Shown: one piece after another, positions 35,201-43,273 of the stretch
Layout of the letters: every line of letters begins with the position of its first letter
How positions within the stretch are numbered: position 1 is the stretch's first letter
Assembly (NCBI RefSeq): GCF_027244095.1
Contig: NC_069657.1
Span: 393,246,943-393,310,942, forward strand
From: Hemicordylus capensis
Lineage: Eukaryota; Chordata; Lepidosauria; Squamata; Cordylidae
DNA: 64,000 nucleotides
Direction of reading: 5' to 3'
The notes under the pieces: generated by a model
Told to the model about the DNA's origin: nothing
The model's input: the letters and a program-made list of their open reading frames with translations, nothing else
The model's database searches: none
Program-made: the position numbers and the translations under genes

Positions 35201-35990
35201 ATTATCACCTTATCCCAGACTCTGATGTTACCAGACTCCTGCTGCTTAACTACCTGTCTCTACTTTTGCCTCATTTCTACTGCGTCAGCAGATGCAGTTA
35301 GACATAAGCCATCTAAGAGCTGAATGATCCCACAGGTTAAAAAATCTCTGCACATTTAGAGAACATCAGGCAAGAGGATAAGCAAGAACCTTTGTTCTTA
35401 ACATGGTACATTTCCATAGGCAGGCTAGCTAATCACATGAAATTGTATGTGATCTGAGAACTTAAATCTAAATATTTTGATTTAAGTACTTGGTGGTTCA
35501 TTCTGAAGACTGGAGAGCACTCAGGTCAGGTGCTCAGGTCCCTGGAAACTTGCTTGCTTGCTTGTGCAACATCCATCAGTAAGCCCAGTTAAGTTTGTTT
35601 TAGGGATTTCTAAATCCCTAATCTAAAATCTCCCCCTAGTCTTTCATCATGCTGTAGAAATTAGACTACACTGAAAGTTTGGGGAGAGGTTCATATAATT
35701 GTTTGAACAGAAGTAAATGTAGTTCTGCTTACAGTATTCCTGTAGATTCTGAAAAAGGAAAGGATCCCTTTTCTCCAACGACTTAACCAGAAGATCACAG
35801 GTTCTTTCACCTTTTTTCAAAATTGAGTAAATCAAACTTCTTGAAGCATCCTGCCTAGTCCTTTGGCAAATGATCTCTGCCTCTTCTTCAGACAAAACAA
35901 ATTCTGCAAAAAGGTCATCTACAATTTGCTTGATAATTGGCATCCCCATTCTTTGAATAAGTTGTACACTATTCTTCTGTATGAATTCCA
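22897..35990 (-). CDS. NLRC4: NLRC4, NLR family CARD domain-containing inflammasome adaptor (whole coding region, 7 exons)
   Basis: Cytosolic innate-immune adaptor. In mammals NAIP proteins that have bound flagellin or type III secretion subunits trigger NLRC4 to oligomerise and recruit caspase-1 through its CARD. Coding exons read 35990-35733, 34872-32869, 31856-31764, 29365-29195, 28690-28598, 24665-24498 and 23213-22897. With one extra A from an upstream exon they sum to 3105 nt, 1034 residues plus stop (human 1024). Order seen: CARD 1-87, linker, NACHT with Walker A GEAGKGKT at about 168-175 and Walker B LFLLDGYDEF at about 242-251, winged-helix motif FFHKSFQEY, helical domain, then a short LRR domain. 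Every splice site is AG/GT and every intron phase 1. No frameshift or stop was seen, so the gene looks intact. YIPF4 lies divergently upstream as in human. Family identity is clear from end-to-end alignment recalled with human and mouse NLRC4. Confidence 0.95.
23285..23490 (-). repeat. L2-clade LINE 3' tail in NLRC4 last intron
   Basis: (TTTA)n(GTTA)n then a cattttcataccaccaaatt...aaaacaattaaaa run, antisense of an L2-type tail. Decayed. Confidence 0.5.
23587..24177 (+). mobile_element. Helitron, non-autonomous, 591 bp, in the last NLRC4 intron
   Basis: The 5' end is A|TCTTTATAATTAATTCTC and the 3' end GAGCGCAGAGTCAGCTAG|T, matching the termini of the copies at 30294 and 58146. GC-rich interior with no Rep/helicase. 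Antisense to NLRC4. Confidence 0.75.
24190..24430 (+). mobile_element. 5' part of another Helitron, directly beside the first
   Basis: A|TCTCTATATACAAAAGGCTA is a Helitron 5' end of the type seen at 15591. It starts 12 bp after the CTAG of the preceding copy. No CTRR 3' end with hairpin was found before the NLRC4 exon at 24498, so the 3' part seems lost; the right edge is approximate. Confidence 0.55.
24498..24665 (-). CDS. NLRC4: NLRC4 coding exon 6: LRR exon
   Basis: A 168-nt, phase 1-1 exon reading VGSLTVLPNMKVLMLPWDDE through QLERMPQLTKFGLRKWGITD to IIL. It matches human EQLTALMLPWGCDVQ...[24 protein letters not shown]. Acceptor ttttcag, donor GTAAGT. A 5' Helitron fragment in the antisense direction lies within 100 bp of the donor. 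Confidence 0.93.
24970..25104 (-). repeat. SINE-like repeat with the 'gtgccgtcgagtcggtgtcgac' motif
   Basis: gagatggcaatggtaaatcc and gccaggagttgacactgact are the reverse complement of the repeat at 52436-52505 (gagtcggtgtcgactcctgg). Widespread in squamates by recall; class unknown. Confidence 0.5.
25130..26050 (-). mobile_element. DIRS-type tyrosine-recombinase retroelement fossil in an NLRC4 intron
   Basis: The minus strand encodes the recombinase C-terminal part: the box KAHSTRSV followed about 40 residues later by FVKHYALD, the H-x-x-R and nucleophile-Tyr arrangement of DIRS/YR retroelements, at about 25690-25880. A non-coding 3' part with two tctgcagggaacaaaggc repeats follows. Broken, partial; a Crypton or Ngaro origin is less likely. 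Confidence 0.6.
26151..26640 (-). mobile_element. L2-clade LINE fragment in an NLRC4 intron
   Basis: The minus strand reads LPVCFWTQFKVLVLTLKALN then GLRPGYL, the L2 reverse-transcriptase end. A plus-strand tail-like piece (attgtaaactgccagagaca, aataaa) at about 26450-26505 suggests a second fragment. Decayed. Confidence 0.6.
27110..27550. mobile_element. hAT-like non-autonomous element of the CAGGGGYGTAGC family
   Basis: The right part, ggcccgtgttctttgaaccc, is the reverse complement of the block in 57567-57733. The terminal sequences are decayed. In an NLRC4 intron. Confidence 0.4.
27965..28090 (+). repeat. tRNA-derived SINE head
   Basis: A-box-like agctcagcagcttgcagaac and a B box GGTTCAATCCC (28011-28021) are spaced like a tRNA promoter. 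No foldable intact tRNA. Confidence 0.5.
28598..28690 (-). CDS. NLRC4: NLRC4 coding exon 5: LRR exon
   Basis: A 93-nt, phase 1-1 exon reading AQNLCSFHKLYALDLSDNFL then GDGGKEALHRL, matching human [31 protein letters not shown]. Acceptor gttatag, donor GTAAGA. Confidence 0.92.
29195..29365 (-). CDS. NLRC4: NLRC4 coding exon 4: LRR exon
   Basis: A 171-nt, phase 1-1 exon. Protein AKGLKDLKRLHSLQLSHLMD continues to DLEEIHLVNCCLSGTAVKIL, close to human [20 protein letters not shown]...[20 protein letters not shown]. Acceptor tttatag, donor GTATTT. Confidence 0.93.
29936..30060 (-). repeat. L2-like tail fragment
   Basis: tattatttattagatttata then gactgcctataaaacatctc, antisense of an L2-type 3' end; a short internal repeat (aaaacatctcca.gcagatgt) follows. 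Confidence 0.4.
30294..31378 (-). mobile_element. Helitron, non-autonomous, 1085 bp, in NLRC4 intron between coding exons 3 and 4
   Basis: The 5' end on the minus strand is A|TCTATTATATTAATTCTCG then TAGATGTGCC; the 3' end is GCACAGATGCTGTGTGC, GGGTTGGCTAG|T. The same strand as NLRC4. Its interior is GC-rich and C/T-rich with frames up to 266 codons that encode only proline/serine-rich low-complexity sequence. Confidence 0.88.
31764..31856 (-). CDS. NLRC4: NLRC4 coding exon 3: LRR exon
   Basis: A 93-nt, phase 1-1 exon reading GVLLDRIPDLVNVEKLTLDN then IKMNEDSTKKL, matching human [30 protein letters not shown]. Acceptor ttttgttag and donor GTATCT flank it. It contains the LxxLxLxN-type leucine-rich repeat. 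A tRNA-like SINE piece lies about 50 bp upstream of the acceptor. Confidence 0.9.
31905..31985 (+). repeat. tRNA-like SINE head
   Basis: ggctgtagctcagtggtagagc is a very good tRNA A-box arm; the B box ggttccagc is degraded. It lies in the NLRC4 intron close to the acceptor of the exon at 31856. A functional tRNA is unlikely, as the acceptor arms do not pair. Confidence 0.5.
32385..32840 (-). mobile_element. L2-clade LINE 3' fragment in NLRC4 intron
   Basis: ttgatttatacaccatcttt, then cagcttaaaattgatattaa and a 3' part with attcaaaagggcaaatgg; antisense L2-type tail. The open frame at 32677-32955 overlaps it and the end of an NLRC4 exon and is not a gene. Confidence 0.5.
32869..34872 (-). CDS. 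NLRC4: NLRC4 coding exon 2: linker, NACHT, winged helix, helical domain, first LRR
   Basis: This single 2004-nt exon holds the ATPase and autoinhibition core, as in mammals. Acceptor tttgcttag precedes 34872 and donor GTATGT follows 32869; both junctions are phase 1 (Cys 87 is split over the 5' junction). Visible motifs are CIIEGEAGKGKTTLLKR (P-loop), VLFLLDGYDEF (Walker B), a sensor-1-like ILTTRTES, LMKTPLFVVIACAIQMGEA and FFHKSFQEYTAGRRLSSLL with the winged-helix His. The helical-domain loop that holds Ser533 in human differs here: the residue ungapped opposite it is Ala in EMKAMKK, just before NSFVEC. The end VESTPLTTEDEQQ matches human VEASPLTIEDERH. Confidence 0.96.
34873..35732. other. 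NLRC4 intron between CARD and NACHT exons
   Basis: 860 bp of unique-looking intron without a recognisable repeat. Confidence 0.8.
35733..35990 (-). CDS. NLRC4: NLRC4 coding exon 1: CARD domain
   Basis: Encodes the death-fold CARD that nucleates caspase-1. The protein reads EFIQKNSVQLIQRMGMPIIK and onward to LFQNLQEYC, matching human MNFIKDNSRALIQRMGM...LFQDLNGQ. The acceptor is ctctcag at 35995-35991 read on the minus strand; the exon then starts with TG, so the A of the ATG must come from the exon before (see 36419). The donor GTAAGC follows position 35733, phase 1. An alternative start at the internal Met 15 would remove the first CARD helix and is less likely. Confidence 0.92.
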
Positions 35991-36418
35991 CTGAGAGGAA
36001 AGAACATTTCAGTTAGGTCAAATAGATACAGTCCATAAATTTAGTTTTCTTTAACAAGAAGATGATGCATCAACTGCTAGTTTTTCATTTTATGAATACA
36101 GCTTAAAATATTTTTGTAATATAGCCCATTGTGTTTAGAATACAAAGAACAACAACATCCTGCTACAGATAAGACCACCTATATGTATTGTTGTATACTA
36201 ATAGGCAGGCAAGAGGTGCCTGCCTATTGTAAAACAATATTAATATTGACAAACAGTATTAATTGTTTATGCAAGGTAATAATGCAACACCTGCAGTCTC
36301 TACATAGAGGTAGATTAAGAATTTGAACTGAGGGGGAAACGAATATATTTTGTAAATGATAAAGTAAGATTAATACAATTATTGATACTGTATCTGTATC
36401 TTGGAAAAGGTTACTTAC

Positions 36419-36600
36419 TTATTCTGATATGAAGACTTCAAGTCAAATCCTTTAAAAGGGTATAATATCTGGACTGAAAATCAAGAAATATCACACTGTA
36501 TCTTCTCCTATAGTCCTTTTAATGTGTGAACAGCCATGAAGTAGCCATCAGAAGCCTGTGTTCAAACCAACAGACACATTTCTTTCTAAAGGGAAAAGAT
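36419..36600 (-). other. NLRC4: Candidate 5' untranslated exon of NLRC4 supplying the A of a split ATG
   Basis: The first CARD codon needs an A from an upstream exon. On the minus strand a strong donor, AATAA|GTAAGTAACC, ends an exon at 36419 with A. A second in-register donor four bases on (GTAACC) would also leave A. Joined to TGGAATTC it gives TAATGG, with A at -3 and G at +4, a good Kozak context. The intron would be about 430 bp. The 5' edge of this exon is not defined; 36600 is only a guess. Confidence 0.4.
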
Positions 36601-36636
36601 ACATGACAGAACAAGCAATATTTAAAGAATGGCCTT

Positions 36637-36644
36637 ATTTGCAT
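36637..36644 (-). promoter_or_regulatory. Octamer motif ATGCAAAT upstream of the candidate NLRC4 first exon
   Basis: ATTTGCAT on the plus strand is ATGCAAAT on the NLRC4 strand, about 220 bp upstream of the proposed donor. An OCT-factor site here is an inference; an 8-mer is weak evidence by itself. Confidence 0.2.
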
Positions 36645-36697
36645 GTCAGTTCTTTGTCATTATACTGTAGTAGAGATGTTATTTTACACTGACTGAT

Positions 36698-36999
36698 TAG
36701 GAACATAGGAAGCTGCCTTATACCAAGTCAGACCATTGTTCCATCTAGCTCAGTATTGTCTACACAGACTGGCAGCTGCTTCTCCAAGGCAGCAGGCAGG
36801 AGTCTCTCCCATCCCTAACTTGGAAATGCTAGGGAGGGAACTTGGAACCTTCTGCTCTTCCCAGAGTGGCCCCATCCCCTGAGGGGAATATCTTACAGTG
36901 CTCACACATGTAGCCTCCCATTCCAATGCAAACCAGGGTGGACCCTGCTTTGCAAAGGGAACAATTCATACTTGCTACCACAATATCAGCTCTTCTCCC
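36698..36999 (-). repeat. 5S-rRNA-derived SINE, full-length, upstream of NLRC4
   Basis: It reads from aggaacataggaagctgcct to ctaccacaatatcagctctt, with gtctcccattc-like gcctcccattccaatgcaaa then ccagggtggaccctgctttg, the reverse complement of the 5S-like promoter block. It lies about 280 bp upstream of the candidate first exon of NLRC4. Confidence 0.8.
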
Positions 37000-37171
37000 A
37001 TGACACTGAAACTAGCAATCTGAATTTATGCTCTGAAGTCCATCATAACTGTAGCTCATTCAGCGTAGGACTCAGCTCAAATAAATATCTGCATATACAT
37101 CTATGTATGCAAGACAGTGTTTCTAGTCACCAACATCCTGACTAACTTGCATTTTGGGCAGTATACAAATT

Positions 37172-37194
37172 AGATAGATAGATAGATAGATAAC
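37172..37194. repeat. (TAGA)n microsatellite
   Basis: About five to six TAGA units. Confidence 0.8.
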
Positions 37195-37379
37195 CTGCTT
37201 GCACAATAAATAAAATTGCACTACTGGGAAATCTCATGGCTGTGCCAAATTAAGAGGATTTTCAGAACTGCGCTCTCATTAAAAAGTTCCCTACAAAATG
37301 GATGAGGCATGCCAGAGGTTGAGAACTTTGTTGTGCAAGCAAATTTTTGCTAGTGCAACACTAGTCTGACTGATTAAGT

Positions 37380-37545
37380 GCATCAAATGATTGACTTATT
37401 AAGTGCCGTCAGGTTGGTGTTGATTCTTAGTGATAGATTCTCTCCAGGATGATCTGGCTTCAACTTGGCCTTTAAGGTCTCTCAGTGCTGCATTCATTGC
37501 TGTTGTAATCGAGTCCACCCACCTTGCAGCTCGTGACTCTATTTA
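37380..37545 (+). repeat. SINE-like repeat of the 'gtgccgtcaggttggtgttgat' type
   Basis: taagtgccgtcaggttggtg through gatagattctctccaggatg to tgctgttgtaatcgagtcca. Related in its start to 52436-52505. Confidence 0.5.
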
Positions 37546-38160
37546 GCAGGAGGAGGACAACTATCTCTATTTAGTACAGCATCACCCCAGTGGTTGTTGC
37601 TGGTGTGGTGTTGTGGTGTGTGTGTGAGAGAGAGGGGGGAGGGGGGCAGTTCAGACATAACATGGAACCACGGGTCCAATGGTCCCACGGTTCTGTGCCC
37701 CCTCCCTCCCCTCTCCTATCCACATTTGGATGTAGGGGAGAGCTGCCTCTCTGCGGTCAGCGAGACTGAAGAGAGGTGGGGGATCTGGCTGTTTGGGCTT
37801 TTTTCTTGACAGAAGGACAGCCCACACAGCCAATCAGGTTGGAGCGAGGGAAGAGAACTGGAAGGGTGCCGAAACTCCACTCTGACCAAAGGTTCAGAGA
37901 GGGGTCTGGGAAGGGAAACCACAGGTCCCTTCTCACCCTTAACTCCAGTTTCCCTAATTCAGACATGTGGTTTGGGAAACTGGAGGTGAAGGGACCTCCA
38001 GTTTCCCAGTATGTCCAAATTTGGAGAGTGGGAGATTATGAACCTTTTTGCTACTGGAAATCATTTGCTTATACCTTTTCCTATGCACATCTCTTTGAGA
38101 ATTCTTTTGGTTGTTGTTGAAAAGTGGTATATCAACAACAATAGTAATAGCCAGTATGGT
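37546..38160 (+). repeat. SINE/L2-tail element split by a MITE-like insertion
   Basis: The element start (agcaggaggaggacaacta...ggttgttgctggtgt) and end (gagattatgaacctttttgc...gttgttgaaaagtggtatat) are separated by 37620-38030. The insertion contains the palindrome aaactggaggtgaagggacc then tccagttt at about 37977-38004. Open frames within it are not genes. Confidence 0.45.
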
Positions 38161-39790
38161 GATGTGGTTAGACTAGAGGCCAAACTGCACATTATGTTAA
38201 GAATGTCATGAGAACCGGCATGCTTAACTTAATTAAATAGGAGGGGGGGCGGGCGGGCAAGCAGTAGTGGAATCTGTTGGGGCACATGTACAGGCACATG
38301 TACCCCAACCTTAGACTTAAAGGTACCAACTCAGAAGTATGTGGAATTGAGGCCTGTGTCTGATTTCATTTTATATTAAGAAATGAATTAATGCCTGGGC
38401 TCAGGGTGAATTGACACCCCAGATCTCAACTGGTCTGTGAGGGAAGAGGCATTCCAGCATTGTATTGTGAAATGGGTACTCAAGGAAGCACAAAAGCCAG
38501 GCCCGAACAATCCAAATGCTAAAATGTGACTCACTATCAGATAATGTCTGTGGAAGAGGCCAGAGGCTGATCTCCCCTCTCCTGCTGCAAGAAGTCCATG
38601 TTAATCCTTGTCAATGATTGACTCAATTGCTCTCTATAGAAATTCAACTTAGGTAGAAAGAAAACACCTTAGGTAGAAAGAAAACACAACAAAGAAAACA
38701 CCTATAGACTTTAATTCTTACCTTACTAACACTTTAACACCTTTTTGGGGTCAGGCTGGCAAATCTGGGAAGATGCCCATTTGCAGCTCAGAGATGCAGA
38801 TTTGCTTTGGGCAATGCCCCCCCTTCTAAGCACACAGTTTACAGAAGATGAGATTCAGATCTCTCTGGACTGATCAATATCCTGAATAATTAAAAGACAT
38901 TATCCAGAAGGTAACAGCATTGTCACCCCTTTTTGAGGACCCAGGAAAAGATGGAGATTTGAATAGATTCTATGAGAGATCAAAGGAAAATACAACTATA
39001 AAGAATGAGGCTACTGGACAGAGAGCTAGCAATCTTGTGCCTACATGCAAGATCTGCTCACAAGCAACCCCAGAGTTTGCTGCTAAGCCGTGGGGCAACA
39101 AGCAGGAACTCTGTCCATGGACAGGAGCTGTCTGTGACTTCTACTACACAGTGAGAAGTCAAGACTTCCCCAGCCATGGTGCTCTGACTCTCAGCCGTGC
39201 TCTGAGCAAACTGCATGCTTGATCCAAAAGCTCCTGTCTCCAGCCAAAAGCCTCGCTCCTTCAGCTGAAAGATCCACCGCTCTCAAAGCCTCTGATCCTG
39301 GTAATATGCTGCCCCTACAAGCCTTGGATCCCTTCATCCCTTCCTCTTTTTCTCCCTCCCCCTCGTCCCTCTACTAATTCCTGATCTCCCCAAACCATGC
39401 CAGCCCTCAGCCTTCCTTACCCCCACCTTTCCCCCCGTCTGTTTCTGAATTGTATTAGGCTCTAGGAAGATTTAATACACACACACGTTAGTTAGGAACA
39501 CTGGTTGAATATTGGTGCTGGCTAGGATGTTCTGTTTAAATACTGTTGGTAATATTGATAGAGTGTTCTGCTTTCTGCTCAGCTAGATTGATGTTGTTAT
39601 TCTTTTATACTCAATAAAGCCCATTGAATCATTTAGGATTGGCTTGATCTCCTTTCTTCCTTGCGCCCAGATCCTACATGGTCACTATATAAAAGAACTT
39701 GGTCACTTGGTGGCACTATAAGACAGGCCTAATTTTGTATGCTAGCTAATGAGCATATTTAGTATATAAATCAGGCCTGCATTGTAACAA
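38161..39790 (+). mobile_element. Possible LTR-type fossil
   Basis: A CT-rich stretch (39340-39440) is followed by ctcaataaagcccattg (about 39610), a boundary gatcctacatgg and a TATA-like tatataaaagaac, the order expected around an LTR end. The 100-codon frame at 38920-39222 matches nothing I recognise. Weak call. Confidence 0.3.
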
Positions 39791-40125
39791 ATCACAGTGC
39801 CAAAAGAGGGAGTTTAAACCTTTGACTCACATGATCTAGATTTCCAACTCCCATGCCTGGACTGGGAGGAAAAGTCACAGGGGCAAATAGTAGGTGTGGA
39901 GTGGGGGAATCCATTTTAGAACCAAGAAGGGGGCAAAGGGTTAAAGCTTTCTCCTTCCATACCACCATCCCAATACAGAGCCTGCCCCCACAGATCCTAT
40001 TTAGTAATGAAAAATTAAGCATGTCAGCTCTAATGTGCTTAACATAATGTGCAGGAGAGTCCATGGAGACCTGGCTTCAAATTCCGCTTCAGCCATGAAA
40101 CTCACAGAGACTGAAAACGTTTGCA

Positions 40126-40450
40126 CACTTATTTATTTATTATATTTACATACCGCCTGATATGTGTATCTCTAGGCAGTGTACAAAATTTGAAACAACA
40201 AATATAAAACAGAATCAAAACAATTAAAACAATTTCACAGAATAAAAAGTTAAAACAATTTCATAGGATAAAAACAATTAAACAATTTAAAATTAATTTC
40301 AATTAAAAGCCTGAGGAAGGTGTGTCTTGAGAGTCTTTCTAAAAGCAATCAGAGATGGAAATGCTCTTATTTTAACAGGGAGCATATTCCAAAGCCTGGG
40401 GGCACAGAAGGTCTGGTCCTGAGTAGTCACCAAACAAGTTGGTGGCAACT
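40126..40450 (-). mobile_element. L2-clade LINE 3' end
   Basis: tttattatatttacataccg through ctaggcagtgtacaaaattt to antisense of KTHLPQAF and LWNMLPVK-like coding (gggagcatattccaaagcct). Confidence 0.6.
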
Positions 40451-40538
40451 GTAACTAGAATAAATTTGAGAATAAACTCGATTGAACTTGATGGGATTTA
40501 TATAGAATTATACTGAGACTGACTTTGGGCCATTAACT

Positions 40539-40539
<1 letters not shown>

Positions 40540-40589
<50 letters not shown>

Positions 40590-40594
40590 TCTCA
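40540..40594. repeat. (CT)n microsatellite
   Basis: About 25 CT units. Confidence 0.9.
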
Positions 40595-40740
40595 GTCTAA
40601 TGAAATATGTATGCTTACAATGTACTGGAAGTAGAGGGGAAAGACAGTGTCAAGAATGGTAAACATTAGAGGGAGGGGACAGGAAGGTTATGTAAACGTC
40701 TGAGTGCTAGAGCAGGGAGCGTCAGTGCAGGGATGATAGG

Positions 40741-40827
40741 ATGATGTAAACATTCAGGGATGATGTAAACATTCAGGGATAATGTAAACATTCAGGGATA
40801 ATGTAAACATTCAGGGATGATGTAAAC
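40741..40827. repeat. 19-bp minisatellite, about 4.6 copies
   Basis: Unit atgatgtaaacattcaggg, with ataatg variants in units 3 and 4, in near-perfect tandem. tgtaaacgtctgag just before may be the seed copy. Confidence 0.9.
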
Positions 40828-40867
40828 TCTAAACTTACCTCCTTGTGCATGTGTGATTAAAAACATT

Positions 40868-40943
40868 AGGAACATAGGAACGTAGGAAACTGCCATATAC
40901 TGAATCAGACCATTGGTCTATCTTGCTCAGTATTGTCTTCATT
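40868..40943 (-). repeat. Tail-only fragment of the 5S-type SINE
   Basis: aggaacataggaacgtagga then cagaccattggtctatcttg to gtattgtcttcatt; only the 3' tail remains. Confidence 0.7.
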
Positions 40944-41044
40944 GGGAGTGCTATCCAGCCATGCCCAATAGTCCTTTCCTTCCAAACCTTTAACAGGGCT
41001 GCATGGGCAAAACAGGTAAGTAGGATTCCCTGCTTAAAACTTTC

Positions 41045-41300
41045 AATCAAGGGTGTAGCCACCATGGGACAATGGGGGTGTGTGTCCCTGGGCCATCAGG
41101 ATCTGGGGGCTGCCATGGTGGCCCCTTGCTCCTCCTCCAGGGCACGCCTTGCACATTCCCACACTCAGCCGGTGAACGAAGCACTCATCAGCTGAGTGCA
41201 CAGCTTGTAGCTTCTTGCCCACTTCCAGCTGGTAGGTGGCTTGTTTGCCGGCTGGATGGTCTCTGAGTGAGGGAGATAAATACCCAGGAAGGATGTGCAC
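41045..41300. mobile_element. hAT-like non-autonomous fragment
   Basis: It starts agggtgtagccaccatggga, similar to the CAGGGGYGTAGC family. No right end was found before the next element. Confidence 0.35.
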
Positions 41301-41640
41301 AAACTGAGGTTCGGCACAGGTTCAGCGCTGGTCCGAACCAATTCGATGCCTCAGGAAGGGGAGTGGGAAGCAGAATCTTTTTTAAAAAGAGAGCAGGTCC
41401 TTACCTGCTCTCCTCCACCGCATACAGCTTCCTACTGTGGCAGCGCTCTTCCCAAATACCAGTGTGTGGCACCAGCACACATATGCGCATGTGCGGGCAC
41501 CATATGCATGGACAGCAACACCATGCTGACCACACAAATGGTGCCCACACATGTGTGGATGCCATGTGCAATTATTTCCCCCCATTTGCTATCTTCTGCC
41601 ATCTGCCTGCCTGCCTTCCCACCCATGCATTTTTAAACAT
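41301..41640. mobile_element. Fragment of the foldback hAT family
   Basis: ggatgtgcacaaactgaggt and ggtccgaaccaattcgatgc resemble the arms of 9574-10150 (ggggtgtgcacagtctgg / cggaccaaaaccatgcacac). A (gcgcatgtgcg) palindrome lies inside. Right edge uncertain. Confidence 0.4.
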
Positions 41641-41956
41641 GTATGTAGGCAATTTAATTTGCTTACCAATGTAAAAAGTAAGTGGTAGATTCTCAGATGT
41701 GACATCATTTCCCCATTATTCTTGAGTGTTACATCACTTTTCTGCCACAATTCTGGGATGTGAGTACAGTCTCTAGAGTACATTAAAAAAACAAAACCAA
41801 TGGATGGACAGATTTAATTTAAATTAAATAAACAGAGTCCTGCTGCCCTCCACTACATGTCTGTCAAATTTCAGAGCTCTTTGCCCAGCCTTTTTTGGGG
41901 TGGGGGGTGGGAGCTGTTTTTTAAATAATTCCCCATAGACTTCTATGGGAATTATA

Positions 41957-43237
41957 TTTTATTTATTTATTTATTTGATTTATATACCGCCCTTCCAAAA
42001 ATGGCTCAGGGCGGTTTACAATTAAAACAAAGTTGTAAAACAATGAAAAGCTAAAACAAATTAAAAACAATAACACAACAATTAACAATTTAAAAACATT
42101 TAAAAACAAGAATTAAACATTGTCCCCAGACCCCAGCTCAAAAAGACATGCAGACTTAATATGGATGAAAAGGGCCACAACTTTATTAACTATTACACAG
42201 GCATGGCAGACTGGAACACCAGGTGATTAATCACCCTTAGAGAACAGTGCGGGCCAATAGAAGCAGGTCAGAACTCTGAAGTCCTACCCATCACCCTGCT
42301 GGGCAACACACCCTGGCTCGGGAATGGGCAGGTACGCCCCACTCAATTCCTTCAAAGCCAACCCCCCCTTCTGTAAGAGAGGATCTGGATACTTCTAGGC
42401 ATTCGTCCACCCCGGACCGCGCAGCCCAAAGGTTGGAGAAGTCCTGAAGCAGGTTTCATGGCAATCATTTTCCCTGTGCCGCACAGGCCACAAAGGAGCG
42501 ATTAACCAATCACCCTTTTACATATCCAAGGGTGCTCACCGATATTCTAACCCTCAAATTACCACCCCGCCCACACTGTTACTGCCATTGTGGCCAACCT
42601 AATTCTAACTACGCACCCAGAACACAGAATGGAGTAGGCGAAAAAAACCCCAACAGTGGCCAATGCGTTGGGAGCAAAAAATTCCTACTCGGCCCCTTCA
42701 GGCGACCAGTTGCTAGACCCGCTCTGTACCGGGGAGGGAGGGAGGGAGGAAAGAGCTCCTTCTCCTGTGACTGCCTGGCCCCAACTGAAAAGAGAATGGG
42801 GCGGGGATCGGCCGATCCTGGCCGAAACCCCACCCCTTGACCAAAAGGGCCAATCGGAACCCTTCTTGGGCCTCGTGCAGAGAAGGCTGGGACAAACTCC
42901 CTCCCCTCTGCACAAGGCCAAGGAGGGGGGGAGTTAAGTAATTAAAACCCCTAAATCAAGTTAAAATTTAAAATTTAAAAACCCTGAAAAGCCAGGCCAA
43001 ACAAATACGTTTTAAGGGCCCCCCAGAAGGCCAACAGGGAACTCAAATTGTGGATTTCCGCAGGGAGCGCATTCCACAGCTCCGAAGCAGCCACAGAGAA
43101 GGCCCGTCTCCGAGTCGCCACTAGACGAGCCGGTGGCAACTGGAGACGAACCTCCTCAGATGACCTTAATGTGTGGTGGGGATCGCGCAGAAGAAGGCGC
43201 TCTCTAAGGTAACTTGGACCTAAGCCGTTCAGGGCCT
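41957..43237 (-). mobile_element. L2-clade LINE, 5'-truncated, with a perfect 36-bp target duplication
   Basis: Flanks 41921-41956 and 43238-43273 are identical (ttaaataattccccatagac...gggaattata), the product of target-primed insertion. The minus strand encodes the L2 ORF2 end (ALNGLGPSYLRERLLLRDPH, then FSVAASELWNALPAEIHNLS to LAFQGF) and ends with gtaaaccgccctgagccatt, then (AAATA)n. An 840-bp element is nested within. The perfect duplication suggests a rather young insertion. Confidence 0.85.
42110..42950 (-). mobile_element. Unclassified element nested in the L2; possibly a solo LTR
   Basis: It interrupts the L2 between aacaagaattaaac and aattaaaaccccta. On the minus strand it ends in gttaataaagttgtgg then ctggggtctggggaca, a polyadenylation signal followed by a CA end as in LTRs. 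The other terminus is not clear. GC-rich; frames inside encode nothing recognised. Confidence 0.35.
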
Positions 43238-43273
43238 TTAAATAATTCCCCATAGACTTCTATGGGAATTATA

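Noticed and set aside
38920-39222. 100-codon frame as a host or viral-type gene
   Set aside because: No match recognised and it sits in a possible LTR-type repeat; evidence too thin for a gene call.
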